Shown: piece by piece, positions 37,701 through 50,060 of the stretch
Position numbering within the stretch: the first letter of the stretch is position 1
How the letters are laid out: every line of letters begins with the position of its first letter
Assembly (NCBI GenBank): GCA_026261815.1
Contig: JAMPIT010000539.1
Location: 6,340,501-6,404,500 of the forward strand
DNA: 64,000 nucleotides
Source of the DNA: Monarcha castaneiventris obscurior
Taxonomy: Eukaryota > Chordata > Aves > Passeriformes > Monarchidae
Reading direction: 5' to 3'
Notes under the pieces: model-generated
What the model was told of the DNA's origin: nothing
Seen by the model: the letters and a program-made list of their open reading frames with translations, nothing else
Databases searched by the model: none
Translations under genes and position numbers: made by a program

Positions 37701-40700
37701 TCTCTGAAATCCACTGACAGGGTTCTTTTGTCAACAGTTGAAATTAACTCCAGTACAGTGATTAAAAATAATGTAAACCAGGTCTGCTTGAAAAAAATTC
37801 ATCTACCTGGACTCAGCAGAACCCTGAAGTGAAGTTATTTATTTATGTTCTGAGGATTTTATACCCATGCAGCAGAGTGGAGAATCGTAGACAAGCTTAT
37901 TTTCCTTGACTTAGCATGTCTTGCACCTTTCTGTAAAAGAGTGAACATCTGGAGATCACTGGCTGTGTGGCAAGTTTGCAAATGTACATATTTAAACTAA
38001 AACCTGAAACTTTCATTTCTTCCAACATGGCTTTTGGGAAGATCTACACACTTCTAAGTGGTGTTTCTTGTAATCTTTGTTTTGGTGCAGTCAGTAAATG
38101 TGATTGTTTTCCCTTTGTAAATGGGTAAATAGCTGTAAGAGCCAGGAAATGCTACTCAAGTGCTTCTTCTTTCCATTGACATGCTCTGTGCAGCTTCTGC
38201 TTTCTGTGCAAACTTCCCTGCTGGCCTCTGAGGTTTACATGAGGGAGTGCAGTCCTGGTGGTATCCAGACAGAGTTGCCCTTCAAACATACATACTATAA
38301 TGCAACATTTAGTTTTTCTGAAAAAGTGAGTCAAATTTTGCATGAGAAGTGTTGTGATAGAATCAGCCTAAAACTGGACTTTGGCCTCTTCTCTGCAGTC
38401 CTAGAAGTAATTGTGAGAGTGTAGGTTAAATTCTGCATATAATATTGACCAGTCTGTTTGCTGATATTTAGTTCTTTGCCTTATTATTTCAGAACCCAAG
38501 GCCTGCAATGTGTCTGTCCTTTCTGATCTGCCTTGTTAAGTCTGTCATAAAAATTTAAGAGCTGCTTTTTTGCCCCTCTCATAGCTCATTTGTAAGATTT
38601 CTTTTGTTTCTCCTACTCTTTCTTCATCACTTCAATAGCCCAAGGTGCATTTAATTGCAACCTAAGTACCTTGCATTCCCCTTGCACACATTAAAGAGTA
38701 AATTCTGAGTGATTGGACGTAACTGGTACTTATCGTAATAAATAGCATATTCATCTCTTCCACAGTCAGACAATTTCATACTGTGCAACTTCTCTGCCTT
38801 CTGAAATGTCACCACTTAAACTGCAGCATGATTTTCCCAGGAGGACACACTGAAAAGGCCTTTCCTGAAACACGGCTTGGAAATGTAACCTGTAACGTTA
38901 TATTTAAACCAATTTTATAGCGCTCAAAAATTGGATGAACAGGTACAATACCCACATAGTAGAGACAATGTATTCTTTTTTATTCTTTTTTCCTAGAAAC
39001 TGGTCCTGGCTTTAATGAATTTTGAATTTGATTTTTATTTTGAAGTCACTTGCCCGCTTGGTGAAAGCATTTCTCTGTTATTAGGCTCTGCAGCTGCAGA
39101 AATAGTTGCTTTCAGATATCTCTCTGAGATTATAAACATACCTGAGCAAAAACTCAGGTACTGCACATGTCATTTCCTAACCTTGAACTAAACAGCATCT
39201 AAGTCATCCTCAAGTTTGTTGGATCATGACTTTTCAGGAGAAAGCTGCTCTTACACTGGTGAAAGATGATGAGGTGTTTGTTTTACTAAGAACTCTGTGA
39301 AGATGGAGAAAGGGGAAAATGAATAATCATGTTTAATCTGAAATGTGTTCGATTCATTTGTCTCAGTTTTTAAGTGAACCACACAGCGATTTGTCTGCAG
39401 GTACCCAATAGAGCAGAACTCTCCTGAAAAGCCTCCACACATTCTTATTGCAGTATTTCATAAATCCCAGATAAACTACAGGAAACAGTTTGGAAAAACT
39501 CACTAGGAAGAAAACAAATTACGAATTAATTAAAAAACACATATTGAATTAAAAATACAAATTGGCCAATTTCTGTCAGTTTTGAACATGGTCATTAAAA
39601 GGATCAGCACCAGACCCCCCAGCATGGCCACTGATGTTCCTTAGGGACACCAGGGGAGAAGCTGGCACAACTTGGACAAAACATGACATCAGCTCCTGCC
39701 AAGTAAGGCCAGTGGGAAATTTCTCTTGAAATGCCTAGAGAATGTCAGATCACGCCAATAAAAAATTTCAGTCCAGAGCTATTCATCATATGCAGAGCTT
39801 CTTAATGGATTTGAGTATATTTCTCCTGTGTAATAAAATACAGAAAGCACACACTTTTCAATTATTTTTGTAATTAATGAAATGGAGCCACCATATTATT
39901 TTTCTATAGCACCAAAAAGGAAGAATGAATCTGCTTTCTCTGTAGTATTTATAAACTTTCAACTGGATTAACAATTAGGACAAAAAAATAGGACTAAGTT
40001 TGGACTCATCTGTCAGCTTGTTGGTTTGGGTTCTGAGGGTTGGTATTAGACAAAGGAAAATTGGCATTTTTCAAAACCATGTGTGACTGCTCTTTTTCCT
40101 TATTTGAAGATGAGTACTATGTCATGCTACACACAAGTAATAAGAGAAAAAGCTGTGTATTTGTTACACAAGTTACATAACTTACAAAGGCATGGCTAAA
40201 TCACTGGTGGTCTTTTATCAACACTAAATTCTCCAGACTTTGGAGACCTACAAAGGACAAAACTGTTTGTATGTGGGTTAGATTACCAGTATTCCCAAGC
40301 TGCTGTAAATCCACATGCCAGAGCTGGCAGCTGGCTTGTACCTCTGAGCCCAGCACTGCACAGAAAATCCTGCCCTGGCAGCTGGGCTGCACCGAGGGGC
40401 TGTGAACAGGGGTCACTCCTGTGGCCTGACCCACTGAAAGACCACTGCAGGGTCACCTTGGGGTGTAGTTTGTGTCACACCGAGTGCTGCCAGTGCAGCA
40501 CAGAGTCACTCACGGGAGCTTGAGAAGCTGAGCATCCTGGAGAAATGCCAGGCTGGGGCTGGCTCTTGTTTTGCCTGTTTCCTTGGGTAGGTTGGAGCTC
40601 TTCGTGCTTGACCTCTCACATTACGTTTCTCTCTCCTTGATAAAACCCAGGGATAAGTCAGATTAATGACTTTGGTCTGTTTGTCCATTTTTGACAGGAA

Positions 40701-43700
40701 GCAATTATAGCTGGTGAATAATACGTTGTGTCCTATGTGTGCTTTTACTCTGTGTTTATGGTTACCAAAGGAGATTTCCTCTCCACACACTTCCTTTCAC
40801 TAAAGGAAGAACAGCCTGACATGCAGTTAGTCCTTGCTGGTTTAGTCATTTAACTGCTGCAATATAGCACTTATTTATTTTATCTGGATTTATTCCTCCT
40901 CTCCTCTGTTCTGATAGCTGAATACCTTCAGTTGTGTGGTTATGTTTCATTAACTGGCGTTCAAGCTGTAAGTGTTCATGGCTTTAATGGAGAATCCAGG
41001 ACTGAAAACAAAAGGGGCCCGTGATCTCCTTAGGGGCTGGGAGAATTCCGAGATAGCAGAGAGCTTCATGCAGGAATTTGTAGGAGCTGTTGTCTAGCCC
41101 AAGGGTTGGAAGTAGGTCTGCATGACTACCACGTAAAAATCAGGGGTGGGGTTCCAGAAACACTAAATCCTACTCAAAGCGAGAGGTATTTATACTTTCA
41201 AGGCTCTGTATGCCATGAAATCCATGCAGCTTTGGCAGCATGACAGCACCTGAATTAGTGTGCCTTGAGCTGACACTGAGCACCCACAGCTTCAAAGCTT
41301 CTAAGCACCCATCAGTGGCTCATCCACAAGGATTGTGATGGTGCATGGTGTGCTGTCTTGCACGCTGGGGAATCTTACAATTTCTAGTAAAGTCCGTGGA
41401 AACTGCAACCCAAAATTTCCAAAGGTTCCTAGGACTGCCAGATCTTCCATACTCATACTCTCACACATGCAGTCAGATGAGCAGAGGTTTGCACTCTGTC
41501 AGCTCGTACTATCCACACTACTGACACAATAATCAGTAACCATCTCAGAAACGTGGTGCTGAATTACACCTAGGACAGTGCTCCTTTCTGTACCTTCCCA
41601 AGCCCTTCCAGGGAATGTGTTGTCCAGGGGGATGTGGGACACCTCCTGCAGCTGAGCCTGCTCTGTGGAGCCCAGAACAGCACAGGCAGGTGGGTGCCTG
41701 AGCACACCTCTGTGCCTGTGCAAATGAGTGCCTGTGTGTGCATCCACAGCCACACAGGGCACACACTGTCTGTGTTCAACACTGAAACAGCCCAGCCACA
41801 ATTTCAGCAACTGCACCAGTGGCTGTAATTTAAACAACAGGCTCCAACCTCTTCAGTCTCTACTGGATGGATTTTTGTTTCCCTGCCTATGCATAGGTCA
41901 GCCAACCCGTGATAAAAGCAGTAGTTTGTTAATTCATCCACCCCAGCCTGCCTTGCCTGGATGCTGCAAACAGTGCTGAAAACAGCAGTAAGAGTTTAAA
42001 TTACTCTGGTTGAAAATCCACTTCTGCAATTTACTGGGAGTCTTTTAAACAGATAAATAATGTTTTTCCTAAGTGCAAATCTGCACTCCGGAGACAGAAA
42101 AGGAAGAGTGTAGAAATATGTAGGTCTGGTTTTGTTTTCAGTGTCACCCTTAACAAAATTTCTGTGGCAAAATGCTAAAGCAGCTCGATGCCAACAGTTT
42201 GCATCAAGTGTGCTGTATTTGAAGCAATTGAGCTAATGTTTGAGATTCTGACAATCGGAAAAATAGGTTGGCATAATTATATTAAGATATCTGAGAGTGT
42301 CATGTACTTTGCAAGACTGAATTTTAAACTGTTGATTTAAATTAATGAAGATTCAAGAGTTTATAATTTGTTTATTTATTGAAATCAAATGCAGTCCGTG
42401 TTTCTAACTAATTGAAAAGTATACTTGTGATACAGAAAGTATTTAATTTGGGCAGGCAAGCTACCAGACTTCCAAATAAAGATGATGAATTGCAAATTCT
42501 CAATCTTAATCCCTGTAGGCTGACAGTTACCCCTCTAAAAGCAGCATTTGAGTGATATACTATAGCTGGTAATAGCACACAGCTGCAGAGTAGGAAATCC
42601 CATTGATATTTTGCAAAGCTTTTGTTTTGCCTCATTCATTTATTTTTCAAAATGATACATTCCTTATTTAGAATAAAGAACATTTTTTGCCATTGTGAGT
42701 AGACTAGACCTTTAAAAAGCAGTTAGTTTGACACATGTAAAAATGCCTGGGCTCAGCTCTGAATTTACTTCACTTGCATGTAGCATTTTCAGAAGCACAA
42801 ACGCATGTGTGATTTTTGCAACCTCTTCCCCCCTCCAAGAGTAAGGAACACATCTCTGTTATACATCCCAACATTCAGCATACAAGATCGAATGTAAAAA
42901 AGATTTTTTTCTCTCTCTAATGTATAAAGCATGTGTCCAACAACAGCAGCAAAATCAGTGCCAGAAGAAGCAGTCCATAGGGAAGCAGTAATTTGTGTGT
43001 CTGCACATTATTCTGTGTCTATGCACATATTAACCCTGGTATACAGTAAATTGTGTTACCATGGCAGCCCTCACATGGAAAGTTATATGCTAGTAGGGTA
43101 TCTCTAACAACCACCAATGGGGAATATGCATGTTCTGGCAAATGAAGAAGGGTGTAGTTTCTTTCTGTGAGGGAACAATACACTATAATTAAGAATGGGA
43201 AAACCAGGTTGTAGAAATGATGAAAAAAAACATAGCATTTGCCCCAAATGTAAAAAGTAAAAAAAAAAGCCTTCAGAATTCCCTCTCTCCCTTTTCCCAT
43301 GCATCAGCACCATCATGACTCCCAAGGGCTGGAGTACTGTAGCCTTTGCTCAGACAAAGCTTCCATTAAAATCCTGTCTTATGGTTTTCATTCCATATAC
43401 TTTTCATTGAGGCTTTTACAGGGCACTGTGCTTACATTAGTTTTTGTGTCCAATTTTGAGATCGAGCTTCTTTCTTTATGATGAAGCTGGTTTGTCAAGG
43501 GTGAGCTGCTACAGTTCATCAACACTGCATGTTATCATATGCTGTGTTATATTTTTAGTTGTATATACAACTTTGCCAAACTTCAGCTTTATGGCTGACA
43601 TTTTGAAGCAGATGCTATTTGCCTGAGTTGTTTCCTTCTTTAAAAATGCTTAAACAAAAAAAAAGGCTCAACCACTTAGAGGAGTCAGATTAGAGGAAAA

Positions 43701-44671
43701 AGATTTTTTAACCCCATTAGAAATTTTTTGACCATTCTCCTGGAACATTTAGCACCTGCTGGTTTGAATTGGAGGCTCAACATTAGTGATACACAGATGA
43801 TAGCATCACTCAAAGACAAAGTACAACAGAAATGAGAGACCATGTCTGTGTTTTACAATGCAAAACTCAACACCGAGTAAAGGGTCAGCAGATTGTGTGA
43901 GTCATCAGTGGTTTGGAAAGAAGAAAAGAAAAAAGATGTGACAAGATAGACACTCCCAAGAGCTACGGGCTTGTTGTATTGGCTGAAGTTTAGTGGGAAA
44001 GCACTGCTCCTGTCAGCTGGTGCACTACATAATAATGTTAACACCACTACAAACAGGTTGTGGTTTATTGCTTCAATTTCTTATGTACTGGCAAGAGAAT
44101 TAACAAGATTGATGCATTAGGATCTTAGATCTCAGTCAAATTAGGTGACTAAGAGGGTGATGAAAAAAATGCTTGTTCTTTGAAGGAGCACAACTCCATC
44201 AGAAACTTGTTACATCCTAGCATCAGGCCATTTGATGATCTGCTGATTTAACAGCACACTTAGCAGGCAGTAGTTACATTGAAAGGGGCAACTACCTAAT
44301 CAGTGCTTTAAAGATATTATGTTCAGAGTGATTTAAAGGGATATTGTGCTTTAGTAAGTGTGCCGTGAGTATGAATATTTTCTGCATGAAGTGAATGCAA
44401 AAATGAGGTTGTGCAAGTGTCATTTATATTGTCAGCTTTTTGATTTGGACATATGTTGAAAAAAGGAAAAGCCACTAAATACTAAACAAATACTAGCATT
44501 TTGAAAATATACTTACTGGAAGGAAATAGCTGTCAGTGGAGGAGAACAGGGAAAGAAAATAGCAGCTATCACATTCCATGGATTTCCAGAGTAGAGAAAG
44601 AAAATAATGAAGAATTGTAAAACTGAGGAGAAATAATAGGAGTAAAGTGAATAAAGTGCTTGGTTTCCACC
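34721..44671. other. long unique non-coding DNA, no gene seen
   Basis: Ten kilobases with no repeat family or gene recognised. Compositionally it alternates between very AT-rich parts (34860-35560, 36640-37080, 38880-39010, 39480-39560, 42240-42440) and GC-richer patches (40310-40620, 41560-41990). Overlapping frames on both strands in the GC-richer patches (for example 41837-41499 minus against 41634-41828 plus) are compositional. A 10-base duplication tattcttttt lies at 38971-38990. Confidence 0.55.
38971..38990. repeat. 10-bp tandem duplication
   Basis: tattcttttt occurs twice in succession. It is a minor slippage product in T-rich DNA. Confidence 0.9.
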
Positions 44672-44928
44672 ATGGGGGTCCTGTGGCCCTAAGATGAGAC
44701 AGGGGAGATTCAGATTAGATATTAGAAAAAAAATTTCACTGTTTGGATGGTCAGGCACTGGAATGGGTTGCTCAGGTAGGTGGTGGAGTCACCATGTCTG
44801 GAGGCGTGTACGAGGTGTCTGGATCTGGCTCTGGGTGATGTGGTTTAGGTGTCACAGTGGAGGTGCTGGATGGATGGTTAGACTGGATGATCTTGAAGGT
44901 CTCTTCCAACCTTAATGATCCTGTGACT
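44672..44928 (+). mobile_element. CR1 non-LTR retrotransposon, short 3' end
   Basis: The plus strand contains GRFRLDIRKK (from about 44702), a motif near the C-terminus of CR1 ORF2. The nucleotide blocks ggtcaggcactggaatgggt (44749) and ggtggtggagtcaccatgtc (44779) follow. It ends with gactggatgatcttgaaggt, cttccaaccttaatgatcct and a decayed tail. This is a third CR1 3' type, distinct from the copies at 6612 and 28070 ('AGGTCTTTTCCAACCTTAATGATTCTATGA' class). Only the last 250 bases are present and the frame is broken, so it is an inactive fossil. Confidence 0.9.
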
Positions 44929-45430
44929 TGGGAGATCTCCCTCATCACCATGAATGCATCCAGGAATGCTGACTGCCTCTCAATACCTGCCTTCTGCATC
45001 AAGTGGCTAGAGGAATAAACCCTATTTACCTTCTCAAACAAGGGCAAAGCTTGGTACAGAGGCACCTGTCAGCACTTTGAGATCTGATACTGCACTTTGT
45101 GTCTGATAAATATCTGTGGGGAATCAGCATGGGAACTGCTTCCTGAAGCCTCATGGACAACATTCAAAATAACAAACAGGGGAAAAAGTGAGGCAGCAGT
45201 ATCAGTGTATTTGCAATATCTGACACTGGAGAATGGCTGAGGTAAAGGGTGTTTCATGCCAAGTGACAGATCCAAGGCTGACGTGACTACAGATTTACAT
45301 AGAGATAGATTTTGGGCCGGTGACTGTACTCTGTAGCTCACCTGCCTCAGTTTACCAGGGTGTGCAGATCAGAGCCCCTTCGTGCCCCAGGGCCCACGTG
45401 TCCGAGGCTCTGATTTAAGTCCCCACAACA
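44929..45430. other. unique non-coding DNA
   Basis: No gene seen. A short stretch near 45330-45350 (ctcacctgcctcagtttacc) recalls the 'GCCTCAGTTTCC' block of MIR but lacks further support. Confidence 0.5.
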
Positions 45431-45520
45431 TGCTGCAATTATCCACCTTTGTGCTGCAATTATCCACCTTTGTGCTGCAATTATCCACCTTTGTGCTGCA
45501 GTTATCCACCTTTGTGCTGC
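45431..45520. repeat. 21-bp tandem repeat, about 4.3 copies
   Basis: The units start at 45431, 45452, 45473 and 45494, and a partial fifth starts at 45515. Each begins tgctgcaattatccacct; the fourth has one A-to-G change (cagttatcc). Because 21 is divisible by three, one plus-strand frame reads a repeated CCNYPPL heptapeptide. The ends of the frame lie in unrelated sequence and no gene is implied. The high identity of the copies points to recent origin. Confidence 0.96.
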
Positions 45521-47880
45521 CTGGTTCTTCCCAGAAATAGCTGGTCACTGCTGGGGCACTGTGGTGCAGGGAGCAGAGCCTGGGGCCAGCACCAGGGTCC
45601 TACAGGCAGCTGTGGTACTCTGGCATCCCAGGCTGATGGAGTGGAGCTTTCCCTCAGCACTGAATTCACCAAATTTTGAAAATAGCCATATCTTTAAGGT
45701 CCATCACAGAAAGCACAAATATAAAGGAGGAAAAATAAAAACAGGCTTTGGTTAGGGCAGGGGAGCTATTCATTTTGTTGGGGAGAAAATGAGGCAAGGC
45801 AGAGTCATTAGCAGGGCTCCTTATGAAAGCAGGAGTTGCTTGGGAAATTGCAGTGCCATTGACTAGAATACATGGAGCACAAAAGGGAGATATAATAAGG
45901 GGAAAGCAGTTATGCACCTAAGCCCTGAAATGTAGCATTACATCCATCCTGAGAGGTAATCATTCCTGTCATTACTAAGCTGTAAGATCACTCAGTCCTA
46001 GCATGGTAGAAATCCAGGAGCTCAACACATCAGTCAGGTAGCTTTTCATAACTCTCTGCTTCTGTGGCTCAGCTGGAGTTCAAAAAAAGCCTCAGATAGT
46101 GGCAATCACTCTTATGGCTGCTAGCAAAGCTTGTAAGTAATAACTCATAAACCTTCTTAATTGAAATAAATTAAATTTTATCTTCATTACTGCTTTGCAG
46201 AGTTATCTGAAAGTGCATTGTTTCTTGTTCAGGGACTGATGCATTGGTACTTGCACTTGTGGCTCTGGCACAGAAATTCTGGGAACAAATGATGTATGTT
46301 ATTACACAGAGTTCTATCTTCTTTTTATTGGCCACTGGTGTCCCCCACAGCTGCCACTCTTGTGGTTTGTATTTTGTGTGTATGATCTGTATTACACAGC
46401 TGAACCACGTGTGTGCAACTGGTGTGCAGAGGCAGCAGGTGTGGCACTGCCTGAGCAGGGCACGAGGATGTGTCTGCACCTGAGATGGGCAGCAGAACAG
46501 AAATCCTCAGGGTTAGGGTTTGACCACCAGACTGCCTGTGCACAGCCACTAATGACTTTACCAGTCTTACTCTTTGAAATTATGTCTTGTTCACTGCCTT
46601 AGAAACCATTCAAATTATTCCTAGTACTGCCTTACAGAAGCAGGACATGATATACTGGCTTGGAGAAAAGGTCCTGCACTCTATCTGTGAAGCAGCCAGC
46701 GAAACAGGAAAGTAAATGTTTGAGCTATTTACCACAAAGTTTGACAAAATGCAGAACCTTCTGATATCCTTCGAGGATAAAAAACTCTGACAATTCCTGC
46801 CAAAAAGACAGTCTTGGAGAACAAGATGGAAAATCATATGTTTTGCTGAAAGATTAAAAGTAAAACTGTGACAGAAAAAATACTGCATAGTGGTGCAAGT
46901 AATTGGGGATTTCTCCCAAAAGATGCATAGGTTCTTAAAAGTAGCTTGAACTACTGTGATGACTTTCAGATTACTGGCACCACAGAGTCATAGACTTGCC
47001 CCCATTCATTTCTGTGTCCAGTCCTTGCTCTCATATTGTCCGAGAACAGATATACTTAAAGAATTCAAATGCTGAGGAATTCATTCCAGCTGTGGATATA
47101 CAGCCATTACTCTTCATTGTCACTATTTATTACCAAAATATAAAAAACTTCTTTCCTCTCTACATGAAAACCTAATTTCTGTGTTTCCATTAAAGCTTTT
47201 TTCCCTAATAAGGATTCTTCTTCCTTACTTAGAGAGCATGAGTGAATCATCCGCTGACCTTCTGTGGCATAACCTAAAGAGAAAGAGTTTCTGGAGTATC
47301 CAACAGCAGGATGGGTTCTGCAGTCCTGAAATCTTTGCAAAAATGTTTCTGGATCATTTCCAGCTTGTCAACAAGCTCCTGAAATGTGTGGATTGAATAC
47401 TTAGAACTTCACACTGTGTCAGAGGGCAGTTTACTAATTTCCTATTTTATATCATGTTCTCAGAGGAAGCATTAATGAATATCTGGGCTGTATCTATCCT
47501 TATCTGCTGGGATGCATAGAGTACAGCTCAGTTTCCCAGTCACCAGAACATATAGGTCAGGCAGGCATCTGCTCCAAACACCTGCACCCCAAAACATCTG
47601 CCCTCAGGAACCAGATGTGCCTGCCCATCTGGTGATAGACACAGAGTTCCTGCTCTTTTTTGAGTGAGACTCCTCTCCATCTTATGCCATGTACTAGAGA
47701 GAGATCATTTACATTTTCCTTTCTGATTTGTAGATTGAGAATACTAAAATGACTGCTCACATGGAGGAGGAAATGGTACTGAACCTATGTTCCCTATGTT
47801 TTCCATCTTGGATGCTTGTCATGAGTGCACATAGCTTTAGAGGGTCTGACCACATGTGGAAGCTGGGAATCTGAACTGAA
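45521..47880. other. unique non-coding DNA, no gene seen
   Basis: No repeat family or exon recognised. A short word ggttagggtttg near 46511 resembles telomeric DNA by chance. Overlapping short frames at 46171-46600 are on opposite strands and of low value. Confidence 0.5.
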
Positions 47881-48515
47881 GTCTTAATAATGCTTTGTAA
47901 AGGCAAAGATGGGCACCTCAGAAGGGAGTCCACTGAGCAAAAGTTCCTTATGCCAGCCCTCAGCTTGAGACTGTCAAGGTGTCTGATCTCCCCAAGGTGG
48001 TGGGAGGCACTCTGTGCTTCAAGCAAGTCCTATATAATTTTATTATTCTATCCTTTCCAAAAACAACCTAATATAAAATGTCTGACAGATGTTGGGAGTG
48101 CAAAAAAAAAGTCCTTCCCCTGTTTAGGGTATCTGAGTCACTTATATTTCAGTTTCCTTCCTTTGGAACAGGGAACTGGAAATTTTTTCCTGCACAGAAT
48201 TGCAAGTTCAGTTTTAAGACTGGGGAGTCCCAGAGGCCAGAAGAGCCACTGGTACTCTTGCAAGGTGGGAGAGAGGGTTTTAAACTCTTTCCTGAAAGGC
48301 TGTTTAGCCTGGACCTCCTGCATGATGTTTCATGCCAGAGGCTGAGCAGAACCAGAGCAGGCAAGACGGACACCAGCACCCAGCTGAAGGAGAGCTGCCC
48401 TCTCTGCTGGCCTTTTGTGTGCAACTCATTTGTGCCTGTGCACACTCAGCCTGGGTTGGGTGTCTGGCTCCAGCTCCTGCAGTGATTTGGACTGTGATCT
48501 GACAGTCCAAATTGG
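47881..48515. other. stretch open in several frames, probably not coding
   Basis: A plus-strand ATG frame of 151 codons (47890-48345) overlaps another of 135 codons in a different frame (48078-48485). Minus-strand frames at 48445-48149 and 48510-48304 overlap both. Openness in so many frames at once reflects base composition more than selection. No domain is recognised. A decayed retroposed copy cannot be excluded. Confidence 0.25.
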
Positions 48516-48589
48516 AGAGCCCCTGAGCAGATGAGGCACCAACTTACTCTGCTGTTCTGGGAGGGCAACACTTCTTGACAGGCAAGTTA

Positions 48590-48760
48590 AATGCCTACGG
48601 ACTTTAGAAATGCAAATTTAGATATCTGGGGACTCCAGCTAGGCTTTATGTAGGACGTTTTAGGAATTATGCTCTTCTACATAAGTGCCTAAATTCCACC
48701 CATGTTCCACTTCAGGCTTATTAGTGCCTCTGTGGATTTAGGCCTGGGAAAATAAAAGGC
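48590..48760 (+). mobile_element. possible ancient amniote repeat
   Basis: The words ttaaatgcctacggacttta, acataagtgcctaaattcc and ctgtggatttaggcctggg recall an old interspersed repeat with inverted 'GTGCCTAAAT...ATTTAGGCCTGGG' blocks found in reptile and bird genomes. I cannot name the family with certainty, and the match is by memory of word patterns only. Confidence 0.25.
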
Positions 48761-49880
48761 AGGATGCAAGAACCACTAGACTCTACTTAATAATGAATCT
48801 CTGAGCAGAGAACACACAGGCTTTGGTTTGAGGTCCAGCCAAAATTGGAGTAAAATAAGAAGAGAAAACATATGTCTTTGGGGATTGCAAATCAGCAAAT
48901 TGGTGCTGAATAGAAAGAGAGCAACAGAAGAAGCAGCTGAGAGAGAGGAGAAACCAGGGACTTAAAGAAAATTGTTCATTCTCTCAAAATCATTACCAAC
49001 ATCCTCTACAAGTGTGGGCTATTAAAATACACATATTCAAAGATGTTCCTTTTTGTTTGGCTTGGTAGCGACCTTGAAATTGAAATTTTTATGCATGATG
49101 AATGCCTAGTTAGAAACTGCCTTGTGACACTGAAATACTTCACACCTGGATTTCATATATATTTCTTTATACAGCTGCTTTCCACCAGAATAGCTAATGA
49201 GGTGAAAACTTGGAACCTCCTCTCCAGTTAGTTTTATATTGTGCAAGGAAGGGAGTTTCCCAATTCAATGGAAAGAGGGGCCACGGTCATGGCAAGGTCA
49301 CAAGAAATCTTCACCCACTGTTTGGAGTGAAGCAGTTACAATCCAACCACAAATGCCCAGCTAATTCCCATCTGGAAATGGTCATCCACCGTGCATTTTT
49401 ACCCACTCTATACTGTTCCCCCACGTCGTTGCCTTCAGCTATGGCAGCAGCCTGCTTGTTCTGAATTGAGGCTGGGAACATCCAAATCAAGGGTGACCTT
49501 CTCACCAACGCTCACATCCTTTAGTCTTTTCAATCTGGTGAAATAATAATAATAACATTAATAATATTAGTAATAATGTAATCACCAAACTAAGAGCTGT
49601 GTTCTCACTTTGTGAAGTTCAGGCTGATGTTCCAGTTCACACTGAACAACGCTTTAAGCTACAAATGAACTTGAATGAGGGTAATTGTACAGAAAGCGAT
49701 TACTCAGAAGCCCTGTGGGACAGCCACCATCTCTGTGCTGTGTTTGCATAACACTTAGAGGCACCAAGGTCCAAGGCTCCTCTGGGGGATCACCATCTGT
49801 GCTGAGATAAACTCTAACTAATCTCTGAGGCTTAATGCCATCAGCACTGTAGAGCCTGTTTTCTCTCTTGATTTCTCCTC
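48761..49880. other. unique non-coding DNA with an AT triplet run
   Basis: No gene seen. A degenerate AAT/TAATAA simple repeat lies at about 49541-49580. Confidence 0.5.
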
Positions 49881-49947
49881 CACCATTTATTCAAAGATCT
49901 TAAGCAACAGCAGGGAGAGTAACAAACCCAAGGTCATACAGGAGAAT
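49881..49947 (-). mobile_element. MIR-like ancient SINE relic (reverse orientation)
   Basis: The plus strand reads accatttattcaaagatc, agcagggagagtaacaa and cccaaggtcatacagg. In that order this matches the reverse complement of MIR ('CCATTTTACAGATGAGG', 'CAGAGAGGTTAAGTGA', 'CCCAAGGTCACACAG'). The last block is the best preserved. It is an ancient relic recognised by eye. Confidence 0.5.
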
Positions 49948-50040
49948 TTCCTATTTTTTTATGGAGATGTTGATGCAAAGAGGGGGGATCATCTTTAGCA
50001 CTATGCTTTCAATCCTCATAATTTTTCTGCCATTGGCAGA

Positions 50041-50060
50041 AACCTAAGAGAACCTAAGAG
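50041..50060. repeat. 10-bp tandem duplication
   Basis: aacctaagag occurs twice in direct succession. Confidence 0.93.

Noticed and set aside
41499..41837. Minus-strand 112-codon frame in a GC-richer patch
   Set aside because: Overlapped by other frames on both strands and without recognisable domain; explained by composition.
46505..46522. Telomere-like words (ggttagggtt)
   Set aside because: Only about two degenerate units; not an interstitial telomere array.
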